Shown: piece by piece, positions 22,065 to 33,048 of the stretch
Layout of the letters: each line of letters opens with the position of its first letter
How positions within the stretch are numbered: position 1 is the first letter of the stretch
Origin: Bufo bufo
Taxonomy: Eukaryota; Chordata; Amphibia; Anura; Bufonidae
Direction: 5' to 3'
Assembly: GCF_905171765.1 (NCBI RefSeq)
Contig: NC_053398.1
Location: forward strand, 47,584,323 to 47,648,322
Length of the DNA stretch: 64,000 nucleotides
Made by a program: the position numbers and the translations under genes
Notes under the pieces: generated by a model
Seen by the model: only the letters and a program-made list of their open reading frames with translations
Databases searched by the model: none
Told to the model about the DNA's origin: nothing

Positions 22065-22308
22065 AACAGCGTCTAATATACCTTTTAGGGGTTAAAAAAA
22101 TCGCATCTACAGCCTGCCAGCGAACGATCGCCACTGGCAGGCTGTAGATCAGCTAGTTTACCTCCGGTTCCTGTGAACGCGCGCGCCTGTGTGCGTGCGT
22201 TCACAGGAAATCTCGTGTCTCGCGAGAGGATGCGCCGGCGCATCCACCCAGAATAACAGGGCCGCCGCAAAGACGCAATCCTGCGTACGGCGGTCCTGTA
22301 GTGGTTAA

Positions 22309-23372
22309 ACTCCTTCACTGTATTTGCAGCTACCACTTCTGCAGGAAGGCTATTCCATGCATCCACTACTCTCTCAGTAAAGTAATTCTTCCTGATATTA
22401 CTTTTAAACCTTTGCCCCTCTAATTTAAAACTGTCCTTTTGTAGCAGTTTTTCTTCTTTTAAATATTCTCTCCTCTTTTACCTTGCTGATTGCCTTTATG
22501 TATTTAAAAGTTTCTATCATATCCCCTCTGTCTCGTCTTTCTTCCAAGCTATACATGTTAAGGTCCTTTAATCTTTCCTGGTAAGATTTGTCCTGCAATC
22601 CATGTACTAGTTTAGTAGCTCTTGTCTGAACTCTCTCCAAAGTATGAATATCCTTCTGGAGATATGGTCTCCAGTACTGCGCACAATACTCCAAATTAGG
22701 TCTCACTAGTGCTCTGTAGAGCAGCATGAGCACCTCCCTCTTTCTACTGGTAATGCCTCTCCCTATACACCCAAGCATTCTGCTAGCATTTCCTGCTGCT
22801 CTATGACATTGTCTGCCTACCTTTAAGTCTTCTGAAATAATGACCCCTAAATCCCTTTCCTCAGATACTGAGGTTAGGACTGTATCACTGATTTTATATT
22901 CTGCTCTTGTGTTTTTACGCCCCAGGTGCATTATGTTGCACTTATCAACATTAAATTTTAGTTGCCAGATTTTTGACCATTCCTTTAGTTTTCCTAAATC
23001 CTTTTTCATTTGGTGTATCCCTCCAGGAACATCAACCCTGTTACAAATCTTTGTGTCATCAGCAAAAAGACACACCTTACCATCGAGGCCTTCTGCAATT
23101 TTGCTGATAAAGATATCAAACAATATGGGTCCCAGAACAGATCCCTGAGGTACCCCACTGGTAACAAGACCATGGTCTGAATATACTCCATTGACTACAA
23201 CCCTCTGTTGTCTGTCCCTCAGCCACTGCCTAATCCATTCAACAATATGGGAGTCCACGCACAAAGACTGCAATTTATTGATAAGCCTTCTATGTGCGAC
23301 AGTATCAAAAGCCTTACTAAAGTCTAGATAAGCGATGTCTACTGCATCTCCGCCATCTATTATTTTAGTCAC
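22309..23372 (-). pseudogene. CR1 LINE reverse transcriptase, C-terminal half
   Basis: The 315-codon frame 23372-22425 begins within the reverse transcriptase. It has LDFSKAFDTV (motif A, catalytic Asp present), SGVPQGSVLGPILF (motif B) and FADDTKI (motif C, both Asp present). It continues through the CR1-specific C-terminal region: RDLGVIISEDLK, SRMLGCIGRGI, LVRPNLEYCAQYW and LERVQTRATKLV. A frameshift near 22425 separates it from the last part (DAWNSLPAEVV, 22366-22309). The endonuclease domain is absent through 5' truncation. It would copy its own RNA by target-primed reverse transcription if complete. Confidence 0.9.
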
Positions 23373-23386
23373 CCAATCAGGTAAAC

Positions 23387-24019
23387 GTTGGAAACGTGGA
23401 AATATTACACAGGAGAAATACCGCAGATAATTTCACTGATGTCAGCAGTGGCTAATATAAAATTACAGGGAATGTCACAGGTATTTGTGATGTGGAAACG
23501 TTACACAGGAGAAATACCGCAGATAATGTCGCTGATGTCACCAGCGGCTAATAAAAAATGACAGGGAATGTCACAGGTATTAGGGATGTGGAAATGTCAC
23601 ACAGGAGATATACCGCAGATAATGTCAATGCTGTCACCAGCGGCTAATAAAAAATTACAGGGAATGTCACAGGTATTTGGGATGTGGAAACGTTACACAG
23701 GAGATGTAGCGCAGCTAATGTCACTGTCCGCAGCGGACATCGTCTACAGAAAAAGTACGCTGAATGTCACAGATATTTTTGGGATACGGACATGTTACAC
23801 AGGAGATGTAGCGCAGAAAATGTCGCTGTGTGCAGCGGGCTAACTATTGAACACTATTTAGCGCAAGATGCGCTAAAAATAAATATTGCTGCTGCCACAC
23901 ACAATAGTCCTTAAAAGGACTTTTGGGTCTGTAAATTATTAGCAATTAAGCGCAGGTTGCGCTAAAAAGATATATTGCTGCTGCTGCCACACACAATAGT
24001 CCTTAAAAGGACTTTTGGG
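23387..24019 (-). repeat. Tandem leader array of hAT-B, distal part
   Basis: Five units at 95-100 bp (GGTATTTGNGATGTGGAAACG, ACACAGGAGAAATACCGCAG), more degenerate toward 24000. Toward the end comes a duplicated stretch, TTAAAAGGACTTTTGGGTCT, seen twice at 23911 and 24003. It lies between the hAT-B promoter and the CR1 insertion. Confidence 0.75.
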
Positions 24020-24318
24020 TCTCTGACAAGTTTTTCAACTTAAAAAATAAAATTTCACACCCTACACTATCTTTCCCTTCTTCAGCACAGCTCTCCCTGA
24101 CTAACACTGAGCCAAACACGTGTCATCAGGTGCTATATAGCTCCCGATCACGTGTTACGGCCAGCCAATCACTGTAATGCCCGTAACCAACATGGCTACG
24201 GCATTACAGTGAAGGGCAGTACTTACCTGCATGTTTATTGGCTGCATACCGCCATGTGCCAAGCATTGAGATGCTCAAGCCGAACTGGTGTTCGGCCAAG
24301 CATGCTCGATCAACACTA
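24020..24318 (-). mobile_element. 5' terminus of hAT family B
   Basis: Read on the minus strand, it starts TAGTGTTGATCGAGCATGC at 24318. It has an AT-poor palindromic subterminal region (CTGTAATGCCGTAGCC / GGGCATTACAGTGATTGG) and reaches the TATA box. The beginning resembles the terminus at 44402 and the MITE end at 56783. Confidence 0.65.
24133..24140 (-). promoter_or_regulatory. TATA box of hAT-B
   Basis: CTATATAG, palindromic, about 180 bp inside the terminus. It is placed like the TATA boxes of families A and C. Inferred. Confidence 0.4.
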
Positions 24319-24705
24319 GTAAGGAGCAATTTAGTAAATATATTAATGCACATTTATGCATTAATTCCCCAGGTCAAAAAGAGGGACATTTAGGGATCAA
24401 AGAGGGACAGAGGGACTTGAGTCAAAATGAGGGACTGTCCTTCCAAAAGAGGGAAACTCAAGAGGCATAACGTAAAGGAAATGTGTCCCCAGGTAAATAC
24501 ATTAATAGTAACATTACATACAAATCCAGTAGTTAAATGCTTATTTTAGCAGCAAGGTGAGAGAGATTGACAGGTCACTTCCGCCCAGCTGAAAAATGCA
24601 CATTTACAATCTGTCTGGTTATACATAGAAACAACAGAAATACAAAAGCACATTAAAAAGTAAAAGTTAGTGACCAGGTTAATAACAAGGTACGAAAAAC
24701 TAAGG
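24319..24705. other. Unassigned spacer
   Basis: About 390 bp with several GAGGGACA/AAGAGGGA repeats near 24371-24460 and no supported gene. Confidence 0.4.
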
Positions 24706-24708
24706 TTA

Positions 24709-25059
24709 GGCTACTTTTACACTAGTGTTAATATTTTCCGGTATCGAGATTTGTCATAGGGTCTCAATACCGAAAAAAAATGCTTCCGTTTTGTCCCCAT
24801 TCAGTGTCAATGAGGACAAAACTTAACTGATCAGAACGGAGTGCTCCAAAATGCATTCCGTTCTGTTTGGTTGCGTTCTTATAATGGAGAGCAAACCGCA
24901 GCATGTCATGGGATGCAGAGCAAGACGGATTCGTCATGACCCACAATGCAAGTCAATGGGGAAGGATCCATTTTCTTTGACATAATCTGACACAATAGAA
25001 AATGAATCCGTCCCCTATTGACTATTAATGGAGTTCATGACAGATCCGTCTTGGCAATG
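24709..25059 (+). mobile_element. Harbinger MITE fragment
   Basis: After TTA (24706-24708) the text GGCTACTTTTACACTAG matches a degenerate Harbinger terminus. The interior repeats GGTATCGAGA-type and CCGTTCTG motifs and has no coding. The right terminus is missing at the junction with hAT-C1. Confidence 0.5.
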
Positions 25060-25258
25060 TTAAAGATAAAGAAGTTGATGAAGTAGAATTCGATCCGAAT
25101 TTCAGGAAAAATTAGATTCGTCCCGAAGTCAAATTTCCTAGCTCTTCATGCTGCACATGTTTAAAATAGGAAGTAAGAGGCCCAGGAACGAGGAATCACC
25201 CATAATGCAATGCAGAAAGCCAATCAGAAGATAACTATTCCCTGTGATGTCCCAGCCT

Positions 25259-25266
25259 TATAAAAA
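25259..25266 (+). promoter_or_regulatory. TATA box of hAT-C1
   Basis: TATAAAAA preceded by GATGTCCCAGCC. It is equivalent to GATGTCACAGCC-TATAAATA in C2, which supports a conserved family promoter. Confidence 0.5.
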
Positions 25267-25675
25267 GTCTCCTCCTGCCCGGTCTCCGCTATTTTACAGT
25301 GAACTAAATGCAGGGAGAGACGTGACAGGCACTAGGGACAGTGTTTAGGAAAGTCTTTGTTCACCAAAATTTACTATTGAGCAGTTCAGGGACAGATTAT
25401 TCATAGTGTAGGCATAGAATAGGGAGGCATTATCCACACTATTGGGACAGAGCAGGGGACAATTGAACAGTGTAAAGCCTGGCTAATAGGAGCTATTCTA
25501 TTACACCTTACTGCCAGGGCCGGATTAAGAGCATCATGGGCCTGGTGCTGAAGATTTTAATGGGCCTTTTTATAGAAAATGAAAACGCAACGCAGAGCAA
25601 TTTTTTATAACACAAATAAAGTGCATCTGTCATATGTTTTATGCATATGAAATCACCAGCATAGCTGAATAGATA

Positions 25676-26200
25676 TATGTATTAGGTACTGCGCGACATA
25701 TACCCCTTTAAGTCTCCTTGCCTGTTCGCCACTTTGAAGGTCCGCAGTAAATAATACAGAAACTCACCGATTTTTTTGGAATACCTTATCCTAGATGTTC
25801 ATCTGCGAGAGCTGTTCTCCTGCGTCTTTCTGGTTTTTTCTTTTTTCTTTTCTTTTAAGTGCCATTCAGGATGAGGAAAGGTGTAGGGGGCTGGACCCTA
25901 GTAGTTGTTTGTGATGTTTTATAAAATACAGAGCTTGCCCCGGCCGGTGGCACAGCTCGTGGTTTAAAAGGAGCCGCTTGTTCGCACTCGCACGGAGCGC
26001 TGCGTGACGTCACGGCAGTAGCTACGGTGGACCAGGAGGACCAAAGTTACTTCAACGCGTTTCGATTCGTTCGCTAATCTTCGTCTAGGATAAGGTATTC
26101 CAAAAAAATCTGTGAGTTTCTGTATTATTTACTGCGGACCTTCAAAGTGGCGAACAGGCAAGGAGACTTAAAGGGGTATATGTCGTGCAGTACCTAATAC
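25676..26200 (-). repeat. Inverted duplication with hammerhead-like motif
   Basis: The segment 25676-25790 (TATTAGGTACTGCGCGACAT, CTTTGAAGGTCCGCAG, GGAATACCTTATCC) is repeated inverted at about 26088-26205. Between the arms, on the minus strand at 26054-26086, lies GACGAA-GATT-loop-AATC-GAAACGCGTT. This fits a captured terminal repeat of a Penelope-like element in inverted arrangement. Assignment is tentative. Confidence 0.45.
26054..26086 (-). ncRNA. Hammerhead-like motif, core mutated
   Basis: The stem II equivalent GATT/AATC pairs perfectly and GAAACGCGTT is kept. The first box reads TAGACGA instead of CUGANGA, so self-cleavage is not expected. Confidence 0.3.
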
Positions 26201-26999
26201 ATATATTACATACATCATTTACTTGATTTTCAACGGTGGCGATACCGTTGCGGTACCGCTGCGTCAGTCTATTTCAGTGCAAGCGCCGGTGTATCACTAG
26301 TGTTTTATCTTCATAGCTGAATAGATGTTGATGTATTGATACCTTGCATACCTTTTTAAGTAAAACACTTATGGGGGCCCAGAGTGTCAAAAGAGGTGTG
26401 GTAGGGGGTCCTCTGTGTCCTCCAGACCGTAATACCTCTCCCGTGTGAAGTCATGCCCGCTCCTTTGGTTGACACCAACGGCTCACTTGACAGCGACGTG
26501 TTGAGATCCTGCGCATGTCCCATGAATGGGGATTGCGGTACACAAATGTGGAGTCTGTAGGAACCTGAGACTGTGCATGCACCGCAATTCCCATTCACAG
26601 CGCATACGGGATGTGTCTGTGTCAAAGAAGGTGCAGGCATGAACTCACAGGGCAAAAACAATGGTGCTTATAGAACAGACTACACAGTGTAGCGGTATAC
26701 TGTATATTGTGTGGCACAGTGTAGAGGTATACTGTACATTGTGTGACACAGTGGATGCTATATGTGTATAACAAACATATTTCACATGAAAACTTACAAT
26801 TACTTGGCTTGGCCCTTGGGGATCTTGGACGCCACTTCCACACTTTGGCCGGGGGCTCGGCGGAGCTGATGTTGTGTTTTATCCTAATGAGAAAGATTTC
26901 ATAATAAGGATTTGGTGAAGGGACAGAGGGATAGAAGAGCAGGGAGAGGCTGGTGCTGCTACTAGGGGGTCATACCAAGGGGGAGTAATAAAGCCCACC

Positions 27000-28080
27000 A
27001 TAATGCCCCCCCCCCCCTTAATAGTAATAATTCTCCTTATAATAGACAGTGCAAAAAATACCCCCTTGTAATGCCCCCAGTTGAGCTAATGTCCCCATAG
27101 TGCCCCCATAATGTGACAGTATAAAATACCCCTATATAGTGCCCCCAGTAAATGCCCCCATAGTGCTCCTCTCCCCCTTCCTCCTAGTGCCCCCCATAGT
27201 TTACCAGTATAAAATGCCTCAGTAGATGCCCTCAGTGTCCCCAATAATTTGCAAGTATAAAATACCCCTTCTTAGTGCCCCCGTAGATGACCCCATAGTA
27301 CTCCTCTCCCCAACAGTACCCACCATAATGTGCCCCAGTATAAAATGCTACTGTACAGAGCCCCCCATAAAAAATACCCCTTCTTTGTGGCCTCATTAGA
27401 TGCCCCTATAGTGCCCACCAAGAATGTGCCAGTAAAAAGTGACCCCAATAATGTGCCAGTAAAAAGTGCCCCAATAATGTGCCAGTAATAAGTGACCCCA
27501 TAGATGCCCCCAATAATGTGCCAGTAAAATGTGCCCCCATAGATGCCCCCCATCATGTGCCAGTAACAAGAGCCCCCCTATGCCCCATCATGTGCCTGTA
27601 ACAAGAGAGCCCCCCATCATGTGCCAGTAACAAGAGAGCCCCCCATCATGTGCCAGTGACAAGAGCCCCCCTATGCCCCATCATGTGCCAGTAACAAGAG
27701 ACCCCCCCATGCCCCATCATGTGCCAGTAACAGGAGGGCCCCCCATGCCCCATCATGTGCCAGTAACAGGAGGGCCCCCCATCATGTGCCAGTAACAAGA
27801 GGGCCTTCCTATGCCCCATCATGTGCCAGTAACAAGAGCCCCCCCCCCCCCCATGCCCCATCATGTGCCAGTAACAGGAGGGCCCCCCCATCATGTGCCA
27901 GTATAACAAGAGGGCCCCCCATGCCCCCATCATGTGCCAGTAACAGGAGGGCCCCCCCATCATGTGCCAGTATAACAAGAGGGCCCCCCATGCCCCCATC
28001 ATGTGCCAGTAACAGGAGGACCCCCCCATAATGTGCCAGTATAACAAGAGGGCCCCCCATGCCCCCATCATGTGCCAGTA
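27000..28080. repeat. C-rich minisatellite
   Basis: Irregular units of about 18-60 bp built on ATGTGCCAGTAACAAGAG and CCCCCCATGCCCCATC. Poly-C runs reach 14 (27840-27853). The long frames here (141 codons at 28071-27646, 81 codons at 27786-28031) are repeat translations. Confidence 0.85.
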
Positions 28081-28499
28081 AAAGTATTTATAAAAAAAAA
28101 AAACGTATACTTACCTCAGCGATGCGATGCAGGCCTCAGGCCGCAGGCCGCACAATGACATCTGCGCCGGCCTCTGATAGGCTGCAGGCACTAGGCCGGC
28201 AGCCTATCAGAGACACAGGGGAGGGACATGGCTCTCCCCTGCCGCTATACAGATGGAGATGAGCGCTTCAACAATAGAAGCGCTCATCTCCCTGTGCCGG
28301 CGCCCCGCACCGCACACAAGAGGGACAACAGGGTCCAGGGCCGGGCCGACCGCGCCGCCAGCTCGGCCGGGCAGAGGGGCAATTGCGGGTTGCTGCTTGA
28401 TGTGTTGGCAGCACTGCTGGGCCTATTATCACTCAGGGGCCTGGAGCTGCAGCTCCATCAGCCCCTATGTTAATCCGGCCCTGCTTACTGCACTAACTG

Positions 28500-29400
28500 G
28501 GGTTAAAAGTCATCTATTACTACAGATTTTAGGTTGTTTGCATTCTTTGATACCAGTAATCCTTGATTCAGTTATTGGGGTGAAACTACGGTTTTATACT
28601 ACAGAATTTAAGGGGGTGCACGTTCTTTATTTATAATTCAATCTGTTAATCCTTGATTGTGTAATTGGGGTGAAATTGCGGCATGATACTACAGAATTTA
28701 GGGTCTTCACATTCTTTTATATATAATTCAATCTGTTAATCCTTGATTGTCTAATTGGGGTGAAATTGCGGCTTGATACTACAGATTTTAGGGTCTTCGT
28801 GTTCTTTTATACATAATTCAATCCGTTAATCATTGATTCTCTAATTGGGGTGAAATTGTGGCCTGATACTACAGATTTTAGGGTGCTTAAGCTCTATTAT
28901 ACATATGTATACCCATTACTCCCTAATTGTAGAATTGGGGTGAAATTGCAGTCTGCTACTACAAGTATTGGGCTGTTTATTTTTTTATATATAAGTAGAT
29001 CCATTCATCCTTGATTCTGGGATTTCTCAGAATTGAGAAAGCTCGTTGGAAGAACGAGTAAAAGGTTTTTAAGAAATCTACAGTACGTCCAGTTGCCTTG
29101 ATTTATTCTTTACAGATATTGATACTGGGATGAAATTGCAGCCTGATACTAAACATTTTTAGGGTGCTCAAGTTTTATTATACATAAATATATCCATTAA
29201 TCCCTAATTGTGGAATTGGTGTGAAATTGTACCCCGATATATGTCCATTCATCTTTGATTCTGGGGTGAAATTGCGGCCTGATACTACAGATTCTAGGGT
29301 GCTCACGTTCTCATATACAAATACATCCATTCATCCTTATTTCAGGGATGAAATTGTGGCCTGACACCACTGCTCTTTTACCCGTACAGTAACTGTTACA
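28500..29400 (+). repeat. 90-bp tandem leader array of hAT-C1
   Basis: About nine units at 80-90 bp steps, marked by TGATACTACAGATTTTAGGG and TTGGGGTGAAATTGCGGC. They lie between the promoter region and the transposase start at 29408. Confidence 0.85.
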
Positions 29401-29407
29401 GTACAGT

Positions 29408-31725
29408 ATGTCCGACAGACAGCTGACAGGCCCTTCTAAGGACAGTGGCCAAAATGTTTTTGGAGCTGGCAGAAGTAGCAGCAGTCGCAGCGACAGGCCA
29501 AAGCTGCCAGTGTCATCCAGCGGTTGTGTTTTGACCAGCAACCCAGCTGTCCTTGAATGGTTGACTCGGTCTTCAACTTCATCTCAAGTGACATCAGACA
29601 CCCACAGTCAGGAGTCAGTGGGTTACTCTGACACCACACTTAGTTGGCATGGCCCAAGAACAAGCTCTGTGCCCCTACCTATCCTGAAAATGCCTCTTTC
29701 ATTTTCTGTTCCTTCTGCTTGGGAAGTATTGTATGCCGTCGACTTGGCTCCGCTTTTCAGCGAGGCCAAACTTCTACAGGACAGTCAGCAGCTACTGCCC
29801 AGCCAAGATGTGGAGGAGAGATCTGCTGCTTCCTCCGGTAGGTGGGCAAGTAGCGACGATGAGAGTCATGTGGGAGCTGGTATTGCAAGCGGTCAGGCAC
29901 GTGGTCCTGAGACTGGTGAGGATGACATCAGTGACGTGCAGACAGTAGTGGATGATGATGTGGAGATCGCATGTGGGAGCCAGATGAAGAGGGGGCTTCA
30001 TAATCATCATTAGGGGAACAGGGTGGCAGCTTGTGCGTGAGGCAGCAGCTTCGTCAGCAGGGTGGTAGCATGGCCATGAGTCAGCAGGGTAGTAGCAGTG
30101 TGAGGTCTGGAACCAAACGTGCACGGGGTAGACTGTCTGCTATGAAGGAACCTACCTGTCTGGAAAGAACTAGTGGCGCAAGTGTTCACGGAGGCAGTGG
30201 CAGCAGGCAGTCAGCATAGAGTGGTGGTGGGGAAAATACCATAATTGGCGGTGTGGGAATTTTTCATCAAGCCGCCGGAGGAAGTCAGTGTGGCCATTTG
30301 TAGAATCTGTGGTCAGAAGGTGAAGTGTGGCCAGGGTGCCAATGTTGGCACCACGTCCCTGTGTCAACACATGCAGCATCACCATAAAGTGGCCTGGAAG
30401 AACCATGGAGCTAATGTAGTGGTACAGCCTGATGCAGCAACCCCTGCATCATCCAGGGGCATGCACCCCTTCTCCAGCAGTCAAAGCTCCACCACCTCAG
30501 CAGAAGGGAGCTGTGTTTCTTTCCCATCATCTACTGGTCCTGATGCTCCTGCTCCTCCTATTACTCCTCTTCACTAGTTTCGTCAGCAATCGATCACCGA
30601 GGCGATTGCAAAAAGACAACAGTATGCATGCACTCATCCAATGGCACAGAAGCTGAATGTGCTCCTGGCCAAGTTGCTGGTACTACAGTCCCTCCCTTTA
30701 CATGTGGTGGACTCTGCACTTTTCACAGAATTGATGGCTTGTGCCGAGCCAAGGTGGAGAGTCCCAAGCCATCATTACTTCTCCAAAAAGGCTGTACCAT
30801 CCCTGCACATATATGTTGAACAGAAGGTGGGCCATTCCTTGAGCCTAAAGTTCACGGCAGCGCCGACGTGTAGAGCTGTAACTATGGTCAAGGACAATAT
30901 ATGTCCTCTACAGCCCACTGGGTAAATATGGTTCCTGCCCAGCCACACCAGCAAATTGGCCAGATGACGGCACTGCACTGTTCTCAAGTTGTGAGTCCTG
31001 CGCCAATGTCCTCCTCTGCCTCCTCATCCTCCACCTTGTCCTCAGCCTCCACTGCAGGCACAATTCAGAGTGATATTCCAGCATACCACGGCAGTGTCAC
31101 ACTGTTCTGCACATGGTGTCCCTTGGCAAACTGAGTCACACCAGCGAGGAATGGCTCTGTGTCCTTCAAGAGGAAATCGAATCCTGTCTCTCTCCTTGCC
31201 AACTTAAAATCAGAACCATGGTCACCAACAACGGGGCGAACATCGTATCGGTGCTGCATCAAGGAGGGGTGACCCATGCGCCCTGCATGGCACACATCTT
31301 TAATCTGGTTGTAAATCAGTTTCTGAAGTCTTCCACCCAACTGTAAGACATCCTGAAATGGCTAGGAAACTGTGCATGCACGTCAGCCACTCTTACACTG
31401 CAAAGCTCGCCCACCTTGAGCTGCAAAGGCAGAATAGTGTTCCCCAACATTGCCTGATATGTGACATTTTCACCCACTGGAACTCCACCCTCCACATGTT
31501 GGACCGACTATATGAGCAGAAGGCTGTAAACAATTTCTTGATGATGCAGGTGGACAGGAGCACTCACCTGTGTAACTTTGACATTAGCCAGTGGCAGCTC
31601 ATGTGTAACACCTGCCGTTTGCTCAGGGTCATTGAGGAGGCCACTTTATTTGTCAGTCGCCAGGGCTACAGGATGAACTATGTTATTCCACTCCAAAATG
31701 TGGAGAGACTGACCTTTGTGAAGAT
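29408..31725 (+). pseudogene. hAT transposase, family C copy C1
   Basis: The first frame (29408-30013) starts MSDRQLTGPSKDSGQNVFG. It is Ser-rich and then acidic (VVDDDVEIA) and ends in a stop. 30245-30577 holds a BED zinc finger: VWEFF, CRICGQKVKCG, TTSLCQHMQHHH. Further pieces follow in changing frames: LNVLLAKLLV (30641); FSKKAVPSLHIYV (about 30770); VTNNGANIVSVLHQGG with CMAHIFNLVVNQF (31113-31346), where the usual Asp-Asn-Gly is Asn-Asn-Gly; and CDIFTHWNSTLHML (31358 on). After GYRMNYVIPL the sequence jumps to the last residues (ERLTFVKI), which is an internal deletion. It is then split by C2, and the tail (NQVLISQDF) lies at 40203-40259. Confidence 0.8.
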
Positions 31726-31992
31726 TAGAGATGAGCGAATCAAAGCTGACAAAGTCAAATTCTTTCCGAATTTCAGGAAAAATTTGATTCTGAACGAATG
31801 CGAATTTCCTCGCGCTTAGTGGTAACAAATTACAATTTTTCCTAACATGGCGGCTAGCCGGCTACAATAGCGGCTAAAATGGTGGCTACACGTGTGAGGA
31901 CATGGGGCAAGGAACTCTGGGAAGGCGGGATGACCCATAATGCCATGCATGCAGCCAATCAGCAGCCAGCCAGCCCGGTGATGTCACAGCCC

Positions 31993-32000
31993 TATAAATA
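31993..32000 (+). promoter_or_regulatory. TATA box of hAT-C2
   Basis: TATAAATA preceded by GATGTCACAGCCC, about 270 bp inside the terminus, followed by the tandem leader. Placed as in the other hAT copies. Confidence 0.5.
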
Positions 32001-32279
32001 CGGCGGCCATCTTAGAGTCTGCCATTCACTATCGTACTTTGTTCAAGGACAGACGTTTATGCCGGTGCTAGGGCGAGTGAAAGAAAAACTAATTGTAAAA
32101 AAAAAAAGGAAAGAAGCGACTTACTAGTGCAGGGAAAGGATAGTGAGAGAAATCATTTCACAGGCAGGGAGAGACGTGTGCAGATTGATAAGTGCAGGGA
32201 AACATTACTTGATCCAGATAGTCTAATAATACAGCTCTGTCATTCCAGCAATTAGTTATTGGGGTGCAAAGCCTTTAGT

Positions 32280-33015
32280 GGCTTTTATCTGTGGAAAAAG
32301 ATAAATATATACGCAGGTCACTTTTGCTGTTAACTTCGCTGATATCATTTAGTGGCCTATTTCAATACAATACGAGAAATATTTAATGCAGCTCACTTTT
32401 GTTGTTATTTGCGCTAAAAGCGTTTATTGCCATATTTCTAGAGAAAAAGAGAAAAATAGACTACGTTCATATTTGCTGTTATTTGCGCTAAAAGCGTTTC
32501 TTGTCATATTTCACTACAATACGAGAAAACAGACCCAGTTCACAATTGGTGTTACTTGCGCTGAAAGCGTTTCTTGTGGTATTTCACTACAATACGAGAA
32601 AAATAGACGCAGTTCACAATTGGTGTTATATGCGCTAAAAGCGTTTATTGCCATATTTCTAAAGAAAAATAGACTAAGTTCATATTTGCTGTTATTTGCG
32701 CTAAAAGCGTTTATTGTCATATTTCACTATACTACGAGAAAAATAGACGCAGTTCATATTTGGTGTTATTTGCGGTAAAAGCGTTTATTGCCATATTTCT
32801 AGAGAAAAAGAGAAAAATATTCGCAGTTCACTTTTTCTGTTATTTACTTAGAAATCGTTTAGTGGCCTTTTTTAGTCCAAAACGAGAAATATATACGCAG
32901 TTCACTTTTGCTGTTATTTGCGCTGAAATCGTTTTGTTGCCAATTTCAAATCTTTTAGTTGCCTATCTCAGTAAAAAAAGAAATATATATTTGGCGCTTT
33001 TAGGGGTGTTTTAAT
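32280..33015 (+). repeat. 73-bp tandem leader array of hAT-C2
   Basis: About nine units at 66-74 bp steps, marked by TGCGCTAAAAGCGTTTATTG and TACGAGAAAAATAGACGCAG. Each contains the small dyad CGCTAAAAGCG. The same unit forms the leader of copy C3 (41940-43600). Confidence 0.85.
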
Positions 33016-33048
33016 TTGCTTTTAATTTATTTAGTTCAGCTAAAAGTA

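Larger units (their letters stand above)
18855..22304. mobile_element. Non-autonomous TTAA-target DNA element, 3.45 kb
   Basis: Termini CCACCTCAGCCCCCC and, inverted, CCACTACAGGACCGCC are flanked by TTAA on both sides (18851-18854, 22305-22308). The TTAA target fits piggyBac or Kolobok; I cannot tell which without a transposase. The interior has large inverted segments around GTCACAAGTTAGCGGAAA and CTTCTTTCCAAAATGGGG (19430-20560), a 157-bp tandem array (20570-21500) and a palindrome (21508-22030). No coding capacity. Confidence 0.8.
18721..23386 (-). mobile_element. CR1-type LINE, split by a TTAA element
   Basis: The minus-strand LINE ends at 18721 with the 3' sequence that reads TAGAAACATAGAATGTGTCG on the plus strand. 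Its coding part lies at 22309-23372. A 3.45 kb TTAA element (18855-22304) sits in its 3' region; removing it rejoins CATGCTTAAACTCC. The 5' end is truncated at the reverse transcriptase, as is usual for LINE copies. It lies in the leader array of hAT-B. Confidence 0.8.
15254..24318 (-). mobile_element. hAT family B element, 3'-truncated, split by a CR1 LINE
   Basis: The minus-strand element begins at 24318 with a TAGTGTTGATCGAGCATGC terminus. It runs through a promoter region (24020-24318) and a tandem leader (23387-24000 and 18541-18720) into the transposase pseudogene (18540-15340). The CR1 LINE with its nested TTAA element (18721-23386) splits the leader array. The 3' end is not defined because the region beyond 15340 abuts the Tc1 element. 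Flanking 8 bp at the 5' side is GTAAGGAG, and no partner was found. Confidence 0.65.
25515..28483. mobile_element. Non-autonomous hAT element, 3 kb, in C1
   Basis: Ends CAGGGCCGGATTAA and, inverted, the same CAGGGCCGGATTAA. They are flanked by the perfect 8-bp duplication CTTACTGC (25507-25514, 28484-28491). The interior holds an inverted duplication with a hammerhead-like motif (25676-26200) and a C-rich minisatellite (27000-28080). There is no transposase. It is clearly related to the element at 34959-39545, sharing the CCCCTATATAGTGCCCC segment. Confidence 0.9.

Noticed and set aside
22840..23148. 102-codon plus-strand frame
   Set aside because: Shadow of the CR1 reverse transcriptase on the other strand.
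27646..28071. 141-codon minus-strand frame rich in WHMMGG repeats
   Set aside because: Translation of the C-rich minisatellite in a non-autonomous hAT element.
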